Below are positions 1 to 62,000 of a stretch of DNA of 64,000 nucleotides, in pieces; the stretch's first letter is position 1, and every line of letters begins with the position of its first letter. Origin of the DNA: Chlorops oryzae (Eukaryota; Arthropoda; Insecta; Diptera; Chloropidae); NCBI GenBank assembly GCA_020466095.1, contig CM035807.1, forward strand, positions 26,954,984 through 27,018,983. Reading direction: 5' to 3'. The notes beneath the pieces were generated by a model that had not been told where the DNA came from, did not search any database, and saw only the letters and a program-made list of their open reading frames with translations. A program made the position numbers and the translations under genes.

Positions 1-191
1 CAAATGATTGACAATTCAAAATATAAATCAATTGATTGCAGAAAAGTGATTTATAAATCATCTTAAGGCAATCATCAAAGAATTAAATCAGATTTAAATC
101 TTCATGATTTTCGATTAAAATGATTGCAATCAAAAGATAAATAAATCAAAATAATTTAAATCCGAAATGATTTAAATTTTTTACAGCTCTG
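1..191. mobile_element. Terminal part of a hAT-like non-autonomous element
   Basis: The segment carries many ATGATT/AATCAT words and ends in TTACAGCTCTG, read from the other strand as CAGAGCTGTAA, a hAT-style terminus. The left part runs off the window, so neither the partner terminus nor the target duplication can be seen. Confidence 0.35.
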
Positions 192-424
192 ATAGGGTAT
201 TCCCTTAAAAGTGAAAAGATTGAAAAATCGTAAGTGTAAAATTTTTCATACAAAATATCGTTCATTAATTTCTAAGCCTTCTTGATTTACGATTTTTCGA
301 AGTTTTCGAGGCAAATACATGTTTAAGGGAAGACCCCTGTTATATTTATGTTTTTCTGAAATAAAAAAAAACATTTATGAACAAATTCTTTGATTTCTTT
401 TAAATTCTAGTATGAAAAACAGTA

Positions 425-552
425 AAATATGAACTTGTTTACGTTTACTTGTCTGTTTACGTTTACATCAATTGAAATCTGTTTACGTTTACGTTTGTTT
501 ACGCGTAAACAGCAGCCGTAAACAGCGTAAACAGTTTACGCGCCCATCCCTG
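425..552. mobile_element. Terminal part of a hAT-like element with GTTTAC subterminal repeats
   Basis: About ten copies of GTTTAC or its complement GTAAAC, in both orientations, end at CGCCCATCCCTG (CAGGGATGGGCG on the other strand). Clustered short subterminal motifs next to a CAGGGATG-type terminus are characteristic of hAT elements. The matching terminus is not in the window. Confidence 0.4.
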
Positions 553-787
553 GTTTGTATACATTTCCCATACAAACTTCATATAGTTATAACTTCTAAA
601 CTAGATGCGACCCCCAAATTCAGATTGCAGATTTGGAATCAGGAGGTCATTCTTCGCGTTTATACCTAAGCCTATATATATAAAAATTACTTTAGTAGGT
701 TGTAGAATGGGATTCGGAATAGATTTCGGAATGAGTTTCGGGACTGTTAAATATGACCAATATCAGTCGGAGTTATTTAGATGGCTA

Positions 788-870
788 TCAGCAAGTCGAA
801 TGCTGGACCATAACCGTCTTTCTCATTAAAAAATGATTGTTGTAGTCTGATGGCTGTTCTTTTATTTTGC
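788..870 (-). CDS. Myb/SANT-like gene, candidate terminal exon
   Basis: After gttgacacag the phase-correct reading is GKIKEQPSDYNN, continuing through an FLMRKTVMV block to a stop at 788-790. The polypyrimidine tract is poor and there is no homology support. A nearer acceptor (aaaattag, at about 892) gives an immediate stop. The true last exon may lie elsewhere, including outside the window. Confidence 0.25.
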
Positions 871-3800
871 CTGTGTCAACATCAACATCCATTTTTGTCT
901 AATTTTTTCGAAATTACTTAACTTATAAATTAATAAATTCATCGATATAATATTTAAAAATTAATCAATTTTAATAATGAAACCTACCTTCGTGATTGCT
1001 TGAAGAAGATTTTATCCGACTAGTTGATGATGTAGGCAAAGTAACGCATTCGAAATCCATTGACGAACCTAAAATATTTAAAAATCTTTAAAATAATTGC
1101 TCATATAATTGATCTAAAAAATTAAATAAGATAAATAGAAATTAATATTACGTGAGAACAAATGAACGATACTTTACAGCCTACAACTTATTCTCACAGC
1201 ACTCGGAAAGGTCTAAATCGAACTCGTATTTAAAGTGGAAACTTTAGGTCTGTTCCCGTACTGCACGAAACTTCTCAAAACACTACCCAATTTTTTAAAA
1301 ACTGTTTGAAATATTGGCAGTTTCGTGCAGTACGGGAACACAGACCTTTTGATTCTGCGAATCAATTTATTTGTCATAAAAAACTTTGTTAAGTTGAATT
1401 ACTTTATTTGAATAATTAATAAAAGTTTGTGTATAAAACGTAAATATCAAATTTTCGCTGGGGTAATTTTTAAAAGCTGCTGCCAATTGCCTCCATGTTC
1501 GTCTTTCTTTTCTGTTATTTGAAGAAAAATAATTATATTTCGGTAATTTCTTTTGCTTCCATGCCTTTATAAACGATATCGTCCAGTCACGTTTTGCATT
1601 TTCGTTTTCATATCCTCGGAAATATAGGAAGACCTTTGTATCTGTAGTTTCTTTCAGCGGTTTTTGCAGTCTGCTCATCTTATCGGTTCAAATCGCAAAC
1701 AAGCGAATAAGAATTATTACTAATTTTTTTTGACGTACATTTCTCCACTTTTCTTAAGGTAATTTTACACAGCGAAATAAAACGGACAAATCACAACTGG
1801 ACTGTACCCGAATTTGCGCAATTTCGAGGCTATCTCGAAGGCATATTATATGCCTCCTACACGTAGATCAAAATCGCTAAAATTCAAAAAATTTCAGAAC
1901 AAATTTGACATTTGAAATTGAGGAAATTTAAATTTTGTTCTGAAATTGCTCAATTTCGATCTTTGTGTAGCAAGGATATTAATTTCGATAGAAAACGCGT
2001 CAAAAACAGCTGACAGTTTTGCTTTAAGAAAATTTTTGAAAATTTAAGAATCTTTGGAATTGCATCTAAAATCTATAGGAAGTAAAATACAATTGGGAGT
2101 GTGATCTTCTTAAAGGATAAACTTTAAGCAATTTCGAAAGAAAAAACATTAACAACAGCAAACATTATCTAGATTCTAGACTTATACTTACACAACGTAC
2201 CTTCATCCTCATCGTACTGAATATTTCTTTTAAATTTTCCTAAAATCTTGTGCACATCATTGTAATACTGCCAGTTCGACGGTGTTCCACCCACGCGGGA
2301 AATAACTTTTTCGTTCCTGTAAAATTGTTTTTCAATTAAATTTGAATGAAGAAAAATATTAAAATTCACTGCTTTTTATACCTTTTCCGAAGGAAAGGGT
2401 ATATTAAGTTTGGCACGGTGTATGTAACATACCAAAGGAGTCGCGGTAGATATAGACATATATATATATTCTTGATCAGGGTGACAAGAGGAATCGATCT
2501 AGCCATGTCTGTCTGTCTGTCGGTCACACTTTAGTTTTTCGTAATTTACTCCTAAGCCATGAAAGATATCATATTGAAATTTGGCATGGACTTCAACCAG
2601 GTAAATGTCCGAAAAACTGCATACAAATTTTTTTCGTAGTCCCTTCTTGGGTCGTGGGAAGTGGTTCAGAAGTTTCAAAAATCACGATTTTTAACGTTTT
2701 TCCTGGATAACTTTTTTACTATACATCCCAGCTTATTGAAATTTGGTGAGTGTATAGCTACTATGTAGACTTAAGCTTTCGCTGAAAAAAAATTGCGACA
2801 TCGCTATAACTATGGTCATCATCCTACACATTAGAAAAAAAACACTCTTTCTCTTATTCTCATATCTGAATACAAAAATTATTTTTTTGCTTCTTCTGAT
2901 TGTGTATTTTGCCGCCAAATAAAGTCGTCCATTATGGTTAAATTTTGACCATGACCACATTTCGCGAAATTCGCAAAAATTGATTTTCACTATTTTGAAT
3001 TGAGTATTTCGCAGCTAAACAAAATGTCCTCTAAGGGTTAAAATTTGATCAAGACCACCATCCGCGAAATTCGCGAAAATTTGATTTTCACTATTTTGAA
3101 TTGAGTATTTCGCAGCTAAACAAAATGTCCTCTAAGGGTTAAAATTTGACCATGACCACCATTCGCGAAATTCGCGAAAATTTGATTTTCACTATTTTGA
3201 ATTGAGTATTTCGCAGGTAGATATAATGGCCTCTAACGGTTAAAATTTGGTCAAGACCACCATTCGCGAAATTCGCGAAAATTTGATTTTCACTATTTTG
3301 AATTGAGTATTTCGCAGCTTAACAAAATGTCCTCTAAGGGTTAAAATTTTATCAAGACCACCATTCGCGAAATTCGCAAAAATTTGATTTTCACTATTTT
3401 GAATTGAGTATTTCGCTGCTAGACAAAATGTCCTCTAACGGTTAAAACTTGACCATGCTCACCATCCGCGAAAATTTTGTGCTTAATAATAATCTCGAGT
3501 TTTAGAAGCTAAATCGAAGAACAGATAAGGTATAAATAGATATCCACTCTAGAACAACGAAAACGGCAGGAATTTTTGTTAAGGTAATGTTTTAACATAT
3601 TTCAGGCTGAGGAAAAGGTATGTGTGCAATCGGCTTAGCCGATGTAAACTTCTTTACTTGTTTTTGAATAGTTTCAAATTTCAGTTATTCTTACCTATAT
3701 TTGGAGGTTAAATTTTGAATTTTAGATTTAACTTCCGCGGCTGTCACAAACACATCACTTTGTTGAAGGATTGATGCCATCTCCTTAACAATATGTGCAT

Positions 3801-3909
3801 TTTTCTTAACGCTTCGCAGCTCACCAACTTTTTCGGCCCACAACTTCATGAGCAGGCTCTCTGCCCGCGGTGTCCAAAGGTTTCTTTTTTTATATTTTCG
3901 CTTTTCCAT
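788..3909 (-). CDS. Myb/SANT-like (MADF-like) DNA-binding protein gene, exons 3909-3695, 2316-2201, 1068-988 and possibly 870-788
   Basis: Four segments join on the minus strand with consistent phases. Exon 1 (ATG at 3909) encodes MEKRKYKKRNLWTPRAESLL, then LWAEKVGELR, a putative-helix stretch and KSKIQNLTSKYR, ending at TATAG|GTAAGA. Exon 2 follows ttttacag and gives NEKVISRVGGTPSNWQYY, then ILGKF and YDEDEG. Exon 3 (81 bp) is Ser-rich (SSMDFECVTLPTSSTS). The pattern W...LL.LW......K.KI.NL...Y......GG.PS.W.Y is that of Myb/SANT-like proteins related to PIF/Harbinger accessory proteins and MADF domains. The fourth segment, after gacacag, adds KIKEQPSDYNN and reaches a stop at 788-790, but its splice site is weak. 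Promoter-like sequence lies at 3920-4000. The target and role are unknown. Confidence 0.7.
988..1068 (-). CDS. Myb/SANT-like gene, exon 3
   Basis: This 81-bp exon between aatattttag and CACGAAG|GTAGG encodes SSMDFECVTLPTSSTSR and a Ser-rich end. It joins exon 2 in phase (GGT codon split G|GT). Support is limited to splice sites, phase and an open frame; low-complexity Ser/Thr linkers commonly follow the DNA-binding domain. Confidence 0.55.
1246..1347. mobile_element. 102-bp inverted-repeat miniature element
   Basis: The left arm AGGTCTGTTCCCGTACTGCA matches the right arm read in reverse, AGGTCTGTGTTCCCGTACTG, with arms of about 27 bp extending to CACGAAACT. Its flanks are TTT on both sides. 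It lies in intron 2 of the Myb/SANT-like gene. Confidence 0.55.
1367..1678 (-). CDS. Uncertain 103-codon ORF inside the second intron of the Myb/SANT-like gene
   Basis: The frame starts MSRLQKPLKETTD and contains DWTISFIKAWKQKKLPK and ERRTWRQLAAAFKNYP. The spaced tryptophans and basic helix are faintly Myb-like. It has no clear splice partner and could be an alternative exon, a decayed gene piece or chance. Not recognised. Confidence 0.2.
   Translation of the reverse strand: MSRLQKPLKETTDTKVFLYFRGYENENAKRDWTISFIKAWKQKKLPKYNYFSSNNRKERRTWRQLAAAFKNYPSENLIFTFYTQTFINYSNKVIQLNKVFYDK
2201..2316 (-). CDS. Myb/SANT-like gene, exon 2
   Basis: This 116-bp exon lies between ttttacag and GATGAAG|GTACGT. 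One base completes the Arg codon from exon 1. It encodes NEKVISRVGGTPSNWQYYND and a following VHKILGKFKR block. GG.PS.W.YY..V..ILG is the typical end of this domain family, which supports splicing across the repeat element in the intervening intron. Confidence 0.75.
2374..3667 (+). mobile_element. Unclassified interspersed element with internal 101-bp tandem array
   Basis: The element starts with a small hairpin (ATACCTTTTCCGAAGGAAAGGGTAT), has a core GAATCGATCTAGCCATGTCT followed by GTCTGTCTG, and ends TTCTTTACTTGTTTTT. The same start-core-end plan recurs at about 30.14-30.78 kb, and comparable sequences are common in fly introns. It fills most of intron 1 of the Myb/SANT-like gene. Confidence 0.5.
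2882..3480 (+). repeat. Tandem repeat, 101-bp unit, about 5-6 copies
   Basis: The word ATTTTCACTATTTTGAATTG recurs at 2983, 3084, 3185, 3286 and 3387, exactly 101 bp apart. Each unit also carries a TTCGC block, CCTCTAA.GGTTAAAA and CGCGAAATTCGCGAAAAT. The first and last copies are diverged or partial. Confidence 0.9.
3695..3909 (-). CDS. Myb/SANT-like gene, exon 1
   Basis: This 215-bp exon has ATG at 3909-3907 and donor TATAG|GTAAGA; reading past the donor meets a stop at once. It carries most of the tri-helical DNA-binding domain: the tryptophan in NLWTPRAE, LLMKLWAEK, and the basic helix KSKIQNLTSKYR. The start is chosen because the sequence upstream has no AG acceptor near the ATG and reads like a 5' leader. 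Confidence 0.75.
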
Positions 3910-4179
3910 AATTTATTTAGAAGAAAGCACAACACAACGCGATTTGTTTACGTTCGTAGTTTGTTTCTCGCACAAATTTATCATTCAGGGTTGCATTTTT
4001 AACAACTTTTATCAAAAATGCATAGATAAATTAGGACTGCATTTCATTTGATCCATTTTCGAGATCAATTTTGAAGAAATTGCATTGAAAATGACCTGCG
4101 ATTCAATTTCGTTTGACAATTCAGCAGAAATTGTGATAGCTTGGAAAATGCGCAATTTCGGATACTTTGACGACATGCT

Positions 4180-4452
4180 ATGAAGGTAGCCATTCAGAAT
4201 GCCATGAGAATATTAACATCAAAACGCTATCGGCTATTTCCCGCTGTTAACACTGTTGCACGTAAAGTTACGGTTTTTATAATAAACTCAATAAATAAAA
4301 GTACTCAAACGACCATTAAAATAATTTGGGAGAACATTCGAACTTGTTCCATGTATTTATCTGCAATGGTTTTTTTTTTTGTTCTCGGTATTCTAATCTA
4401 TCAAATCATAGAATTCAAAAATGGTAACGGCTCATTAGGAGCCAAATGTTAA
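4180..4452 (+). CDS. Possible small membrane protein, 90 codons
   Basis: The plus-strand frame starts MKVAIQNAMRIL, has a basic amphipathic first half and a single strongly hydrophobic segment (MYLSAMVFFFVLGILIYQII), and ends at TAA 4450-4452. A short uORF precedes it and overlaps its start. It lies between the BED-like exon and the Myb/SANT-like gene, both on the other strand. No homolog recognised; part of the hydrophobicity comes from a T11 run, so it may be chance. Confidence 0.2.
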   Translation: MKVAIQNAMRILTSKRYRLFPAVNTVARKVTVFIINSINKSTQTTIKIIWENIRTCSMYLSAMVFFFVLGILIYQIIEFKNGNGSLGAKC

Positions 4453-4537
4453 TGAGCGCGTTATTTTGGTCTGGCAACTATCATTTTTGTCCAAATCAAA
4501 TGACATTTCGTTAAAAAAAAAAAATTAAAGTACTCAC

Positions 4538-4802
4538 GTTTTAATGAAACAGAGGGCTGCTCCGGCTCCTGTGATAAAATTAATTCACCAAAGTCGGCGC
4601 TTTCGTTGTCATCATTTGATTCATGTTCTGCGGGTGCGGCCTTCTCAAATGTAATGCCATGCATAAGCTTGTAATGGCGTCGAATATTCGAGTTCCTCTT
4701 GCCGCTCAGCATTTTTAAGCAATCGGGCTGCAGGCATTGCGATTTATTTGTTAAAGGATTGTATGCAACGTATTTTCTTAATTCAAACTTTTTTCGTTTC
4801 AT
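4538..4802 (-). CDS. BED-like zinc-finger exon (partial gene)
   Basis: ATG at 4802 opens a frame MKRKKFELRKYVAYNPLTNK, then C-x4-C (CLQPDC), a basic stretch (LSGKRNSNIRRHYKLMHG) with H-x4-H spacing, and an acidic tail (SNDDNESADFGE). The arrangement resembles the BED-type DNA-binding finger found in hAT transposases and in genes domesticated from them. The exon ends at AAAAC|GTGAGT, one base into a codon; reading on gives a poly-Phe run. I did not find the next exon. Its phase would fit exon 3 of the neighbouring Myb/SANT-like gene, but that is only a compatibility. Confidence 0.5.
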
Positions 4803-6564
4803 TTTTTAGGCTTTTCAGAAAAGAATTTTCAACTTTAGATTTTCGCGAGCCTAGCCCTCGTCAACGTGAGCAGGCGCCTTGTGAGTCGTTTTGCAAATGA
4901 TTTTTATCTACCCGGCGTGAGTCAACAAACAGGCAAAAGCGATGAGTACTCCAAATGAGCACTCATTGAGAGCAGATTAAAATGAACGAAGTTGAGGAAT
5001 GAGTTCTTTTTATTCAATTGCCTATGTGAGCTATCAAAATCTGAGAGGATTCGAATCGATGAGGGCTCAAGTGAGTAGTTGAGAGTGTAACATCCCAGTC
5101 GGCAATTCGTTTTCATATGAATTCTTTGATGACATTCAATTTATCATGTTTTTTTTTCAATTTGCCGCTCTCGCTGAACATTTTCGAATGAATCGCCATG
5201 TTAATTTTGAGCAACGAATTCCAAACAAGTCCATAGAAGCTAATGCATAAAGTTAATCGCTAAACTTTAACGTCTTCCGACTGGGATGGATTATTAAACA
5301 TTTTGAAATGAGTGAGTAAAGGGTATAGACAGAACGAAGAGAACTCGAATGAGTATTATTGAATACCGCAATGTGAGCAGCATTCAGCCGCCATTTTTTT
5401 TTTTTTTTAGCTAGGGTGCGTGTCCAGTGGTGCAAGCATCATAGTAAACGAAAATTCTCGAACCCATAAAACGCAATTTCTGGATCGCAAATTTTCCTTC
5501 ATAGGCACAGCGCAAAATTTATAATTGGGCTTATTATAGTAGTCGCCGTGGACGCAAATGAAAAAAAAAAGGAAAAGAGACAAATTCATATTACAGCAGT
5601 CGCCGTTGACGCAATATTGTCGTCGTCGTCACTCAATACCTATTACCGTAGTCGCCGCACAGTGGGATGGATTCATACATTTGAGTGAAAAAAACTATAA
5701 GGAGTGCTCGTAGAACAATGAAACTTGACACCGAGCCTTATTTGACTAAAATTGAAAAAAAAAACGAAGTTTCATCAAAATCGAGCCACGCCCCCACCCA
5801 CCTCAAATACAACCTGAAATGAAATTTTAGTGCACAATTTTATTATTTGATCTGAATTTTTGGGAAACTTAGAAGCTTAGAAAGTATATTTAAAAGGGTT
5901 TCCTAGGTGATTTAAGATTTTTAAAATTTTCTATGAAAATTCCATATGTTTTTTGATCTTCAGTGGTCCAAAAAAAATGAAAATCTTTCATAAAGTTTCA
6001 AATTTTCCGACTTTGAACATCATTTTACACCATTCTGTTAACGTTTTGTAAGTTATTTTTGATGTCATATTAAAGAATGATGTTTTAGAACACAAAACTT
6101 TTTAAAATTTTGAAATATTTTAAACCATTTTTGAAAAAAATGAGTTTTAAAAATGCAATGGTAGTAAAAATTTCTTACGCGATTTTCTCGAAACTCTGAC
6201 GTGATGGAATTTTTTTGATATTTTTCAACTTTTCAGCACACAAAAATCGAATAGAAACACCACTGCAATTTGAAAGGGAATTTTTGATGCAGGCCCGTGT
6301 TATTAATCAATAATTAAATACTAATATAAGTACCAGTTGGCAACAATTACAATATACACTCCAGGCGGCTTTTAGTCACCCCTAAATGATCGGCATAATT
6401 CCGCCAGGTCTATTAACTCTAATGAAATTATATAGAAATTTTTTTTATTGTAGGTATATATATTTACATTTATTTGTATGAATATTACCACATTTCTAAT
6501 AACTTAAAGTAACGAAATGTTTCATACAATAATCGAACATAAAAGTTTATATTTAACAGTGTAA
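4803..6564. other. Intergenic region between the BED-like exon and the Cad99C 3' side
   Basis: No convincing ORF. From 4840 to 5410 there are many short ATGAG/GTGAG words in both orientations, which may be subterminal repeats of a decayed transposon. From 5540 to 5660 copies of GTCGCCG..GACGCA and CGTCGTCGTC occur. The rest is AT-rich single-copy-looking sequence. Confidence 0.4.
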
Positions 6565-6690
6565 GGCCCGTTTGCTACTGTTCTGATGAAAGTTTTCGTT
6601 CCGAAAAATAAAAACCTTTGTATGAAAATGTTGAAATTTTGAGAGGATATCGTGACGATAAACTTTAACCGGAACAGTAGCAAATGGGCC
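6565..6690. mobile_element. 126-bp PIF/Harbinger-like miniature element
   Basis: The terminal inverted repeats GGCCCGTTTGCTACTGTTC and, from the other end, GGCCCATTTGCTACTGTTC are flanked by a 3-bp duplication TAA (6562-6564 and 6691-6693). GGCC-type ends with a TWA duplication are the signature of PIF/Harbinger elements. Confidence 0.65.
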
Positions 6691-7099
6691 TAAAACAACT
6701 TTAGAAAATGAAATTTCCTATTTCGGCATTTGTTTTACATATTTTTTCGATAAGGACTTTTTTTTTTTTTTTTTTTAATTTAACAATTTTTTAAGTACGA
6801 TTTTACAATCATAACTAGCTAATGACTGTTAAAATGGATTTTGAACTTACTAAAGAAGTGAATTAGGTTACCTTGTTTCGTTTTTCTTGCTAATATTAAA
6901 TTCTTTGATTGGCTTATAAATATACTTGATTTGTTTTATATACAATTACACAGTAGTTATTGTCATTTGTTGCTATTTTTTTTATATTTAATTCTAATTT
7001 CCAAACCTTAAATTTACAAAATCAAAAATCAAACCAAAATCTGAATGATATGTACTTAAATATAATTTTATTTCGACTAATTCAAATTATTTAATGTAG

Positions 7100-8413
7100 G
7101 TATATGAAAGTCCCAGTTTCAACCTTTATTTATTTTTTTTTTGTGCCTACAGATTTTTCTATGAATGTCTAATGGATTATTTCAATAAAAAAAATATAAT
7201 TGACAACATCAGATATCAGATATTAAAAAGAAAGCTCTAGCCTCAGATAACTCCCTCAGGCGGCAAACTTTATTTCAAGTTTCAAATCAGGTAATTTTTT
7301 TTCTAAACATTTTCCCCCAGGATGAAACGTTCCTTGAATGTACAAAAACATTTTGTGGGTTTCTTAGGAGTCCTCTCATGAAAGCTTGTACTGTATTTGT
7401 ATTTATAATATAAAAAAATAGTGTTAAAAGCTCCGTTGTTTATGGTTTAAGAAGCTCTGTGAAACGATCTATATTTTTACTAATTGAAACAACAGTGGAC
7501 TCTGACACACGTTTTGCAGGGCAGTCTCGAACTATCGAACTTTTCGGATCGTAGAGTGTTGCCTATGATCCCCTATAGTCCGGAAATTTTGACAAAAAGT
7601 ACCTTATCAGGCATGCTCTAGAAATCGAATTCCCATAACAAATTCGAAATATCTGAAATTTCTATTGAAATCACATTGATGTCGAATTTTTTTTTATTCG
7701 GATTCGATTTCTAGAGCATGCCTGTATAATTCGACAATTTTGGTGCAAACGTTAAGATTCAAATTAATTTAATGAAGGAATTTCACTAATTTTACGAATT
7801 TTAAAAAAGTATAAAAAAAATATAGGTTTTTTCAAATGTTGCCTGCCGAAAACAATTTTCGTGAGTTTTGGATAAAAATTGACTTCACCCGCAAAACCGC
7901 TTGACACTTAAGGTGTTCTTAAGTCTTCAAGCTTCCTTAACTTAAGTATACACTGTAATATCGGTCCTATATGTTATATTCTGAAGTAAAAATCGAGTCG
8001 ATTTCCATGACATCTTCTGAATAGTAAGTTGTCGTGTCGGATTACATGGAGAGTCGGATTAGACAGATGCCGGATTGTCGGGTATCCACTGTATTATATT
8101 TTTCAAGATAAGTTTAAAGTTTTATGGTTTTGGAATCGTCGGAAGTTCTGATCCCTTATTTCTCTAACAAAAATTCATCTATATCCTAGAACAATTATTA
8201 ATGTCTTATTGTATGATAAATCACTCTATTTTTTTTTTTTTTTGTTTCTTGTTTTTTTGCTTAATGGCAACATAATGAAGTGTAAAGGCATAGATTCGTA
8301 AATTACAACTTTATAAGTTTGGAATTCTTTAACTACTTAATCAATTTTATGAGTTGTGTAGTTTGAATTCAGTCAGTCCGTTTAACTATCGTATTATAAT
8401 TTTTTGTTTGTTT
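7100..8413 (-). other. Cad99C: Probable 3' untranslated and downstream region of Cad99C
   Basis: This is AT-rich sequence after the stop codon with no ORF. AATAAA hexamers on the minus strand occur at 7269-7274 and in the repeated TTTATTT near 7124-7133; either could be the poly(A) signal. A short inverted-repeat element sits inside at 7608-7724, so the true transcript end may lie upstream of it. The 3' end cannot be fixed without cDNA. Confidence 0.35.
7608..7724. mobile_element. 117-bp inverted-repeat miniature element
   Basis: The left terminus CAGGCATGCTCTAGAAATCG and the right terminus in reverse are identical over 23 bp (through GAAT). A 3-bp duplication TAT flanks it (7605-7607, 7725-7727). 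The superfamily is not assignable from this alone. Confidence 0.65.
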
Positions 8414-59056
<50,643 letters not shown>

Positions 59057-59082
59057 TTCTTTTTTTTTTGGTTTTTTTGGAA

Positions 59083-62000
59083 CTGGAAAGTAAAATAAGA
59101 GCAAAAGGTTAGTGTGAAATGCATTATAATTTTAAAGTAAAATCTAAAAATTGTTATCAATAGAGAAATAAGGACGGCCATAATTTATATTTTTACACTT
59201 CAGGGATCCTATCCGATTCTAGAATGAGAGCGTTTTTGAGCTTACTTTTTTGACAGCTTTGGCAACAATTTCAGGGTCGGCATTACTCTAAAGTGCTTTT
59301 GAAATTCAATTTTAAAACATCCCTTTTTAAACAAAGTCCAAAAATAAAGCAGACCTGTTAATTCTGAATCAAGATTAATGATCATAAAAAAATTGCGGTA
59401 AGGTGTCAAAAGCCATTAAGCCGCTGGAAAAGGTCTTTAAAATTTTTGACTAATGCGCAAAAAATTATTTCAAATAATATTTTGCATTGAATTGCATTCA
59501 GTCTTAAACCATAAAGCAAAAGTCTTAAGGACATTGGAGACTTTACCAGCATTTTTCGTCATTTTTAATCCATAGTTTTTAGCACTAGTTGGTCGTAATA
59601 AGGATTATCAAATATTGGGAAAAAAATTGTGATTATTTCATGTTAATAAAAGTACATAAATATGATTTGGAAAATAATCAAAAAATTGTCCTGATTTAAA
59701 TGAGATTATTTTGGATTATTTTTTATTTATTTTGTTCAATTTTGATCGAAATCAAATTTCAATTAAATTGAAAATAAAAATAATAATGAATTTATTTTAA
59801 AATAAGAAAATATGTATAAATCCTAAATAATACCAAATAATCTAAATCAGAATTATTTTAATTTTATTTTTTAAATTATTTTATTAATTTTTTTTATTAT
59901 CTCAAAAATTGATTATGAGCCAAATATATAAGCTAGTGGTTAATTGTGGCCCAAAATAATAAATTAAAATAATTTATTAATCTTTTATTAAATTCTAATT
60001 AATTTAAAAGGGTGTGCTCTGAACCGAATCGACCTAAAATTTTGACAGTGAAAAAAAATTTTTTTTTAAATGCTTAAAAATTTTATTTTCAATTCCAATA
60101 TCAACAGAATTATCTTCACCAGCGATGGTCATTGTTCTCGTTCGTTCAAAAGCGTGCAGAAGCTGCAAAAGTCCGTTTGATCTTTTGGTCGTCAAACTAT
60201 TTCCGATAATGCAATTCTTTGCATTGATCAATAGTTTGTGTGTGTGTGTGTGTAAGAGGTGCCCATGCCCGATTCTTTGATTCGAAACGGGAATGTCTCT
60301 ACTCGTGGTGCACTTGCCTTTTTACAGTTAGGCAGTTTTCGCTGTCACACCGGCTGCTGCAGGTCTTTTTAACCGTTCGAGGCCTGTCGAAGCAAGCCAG
60401 CCAGCCAGCCAGCCAGCAGCAGCAGCTTCCCATTTTCCTGTCGAACTCCATTCAGTTCGCCCTTCCAGGAATACATATTGCCATTCTTTCTTAAGTCTCA
60501 TTTTGTTGCATTCGTTGCTCATGCTCATGCTCATGCTCTTCTGTATGTAATTGGCGCACAAGTGGATACAGTAATTGCTGCATGAACGCGAATCTTGTTG
60601 CCTAGAATGGTCGCTACCGCTGTCGCCCGTCGCCCATCGCAATGGATTAACAGTTATAAATTCTGTTGCTACTTGATATTGGAGCAATCCAATTTTTGTT
60701 TTCTTTTCATTTTTGTTTTCTGTTTTTCTCGTAATAAGAAATTCCCTGGAAAGAATGCTGGACAAGAGGTTGTAAAATAGCTTGCATTGTTGGTTCAAGG
60801 AAGCAGCATTCAATTTTTTTTTTCTTCAAAAGGCGATACAATTTCAAATGGAGCCCACACTTTGCCAAAAATGCCATTAACTTATGTACATAGAAATGTG
60901 TACATAAGCTCGAAAGTGTAAGAAGGTGTTAAATTACTTTTAACTAAATTCCAATTACATGAGCCATAAGATTAGCTGTTGCAGCAACAATGTTGCAATC
61001 AATGTTGTTGAGAACTCCGTTCTCAGTTCAGTGTTCGGCCTAGAACGCGGAAATTCGTGCTTTTTCATTTGAAATTCATTATTTTAAACATTATATTCCA
61101 TGTATTTTTTTTTTTTTTTTGGTTTCTTTTTTTTGAGTGGGACGTTCATGCATCACTGCCGTCGGTCGAACAGGACGGGATGAAGTGGGACGACGCGACG
61201 ATAGCAGTCAGCGGTTCTTAAAGTGTTGCTGGAATTTTTTTTTCTTTTCGCTGATTACTGTGATGATGTGCAAGATTGGACACTTCCTTCAGAAGTACAA
61301 GCATTTCTCGGGTGTTTTGTTTCGCTAGCAACATTGATTGTTGGTGGTGTGCCCATTTTTATGTGCTTAACTTCGTTTATCTCTTTAACCGCAACATTAG
61401 CGTCAGGTTAAGAAACCGTTTTGCTGTTTCTGTTCGGTTCTGTTCTGTTCTGGTCTGTTCTGCTCTGTTGTGTTCTGTTCTCGCCAAGACTGATGATGTT
61501 GTTCTTCTCGCCAGTTACAAGTGTAGCGAGAACCACTTTCTCAGGGGTTATAATGTTGCCAGCCTTCTGCCCATAACTGTTCGTCTAGAGCACCAAATAT
61601 TCTTTTTTTTTTTGCAGTCCTGTTTTTCATCATCGTTTTTGCACCACTCACCAATTTTGTAAGCTTCAATTCTGCGGTTAATCATTTCTTAAAGTTATCT
61701 TTAAATTTCATTTTTTGTTTTTGTTTCTGCCAGCATAAGGCCAAACAAATGAAGCTGAAAGACAAAAAATCAGGTCAAATACCCGAGCACGAACTTCTGT
61801 TACGATTGATAGGAATTTGGCTTAACCCGATTCCTCAAAAACAACAAAAAAAAAAAAAAAACAAAAATAGGAGTTAGGAAAAACTCGTTAGCCGCAATTT
61901 CTTCTTTCCACAAATGTTGCACCGAGCAGCAAAGTTTTCCTCGCAATTTGAGAAAGCTCATAACAATAAACAATGGTAAACTATTGCACTCGGCGGCTGA

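Noticed and set aside
7490..8095. Possible pogo-like element from CAGTGGACTCTGACA to a TATCCACTGTA end
   Set aside because: The ends match only over the first few bases and the left flank is not TA; too weak to call.
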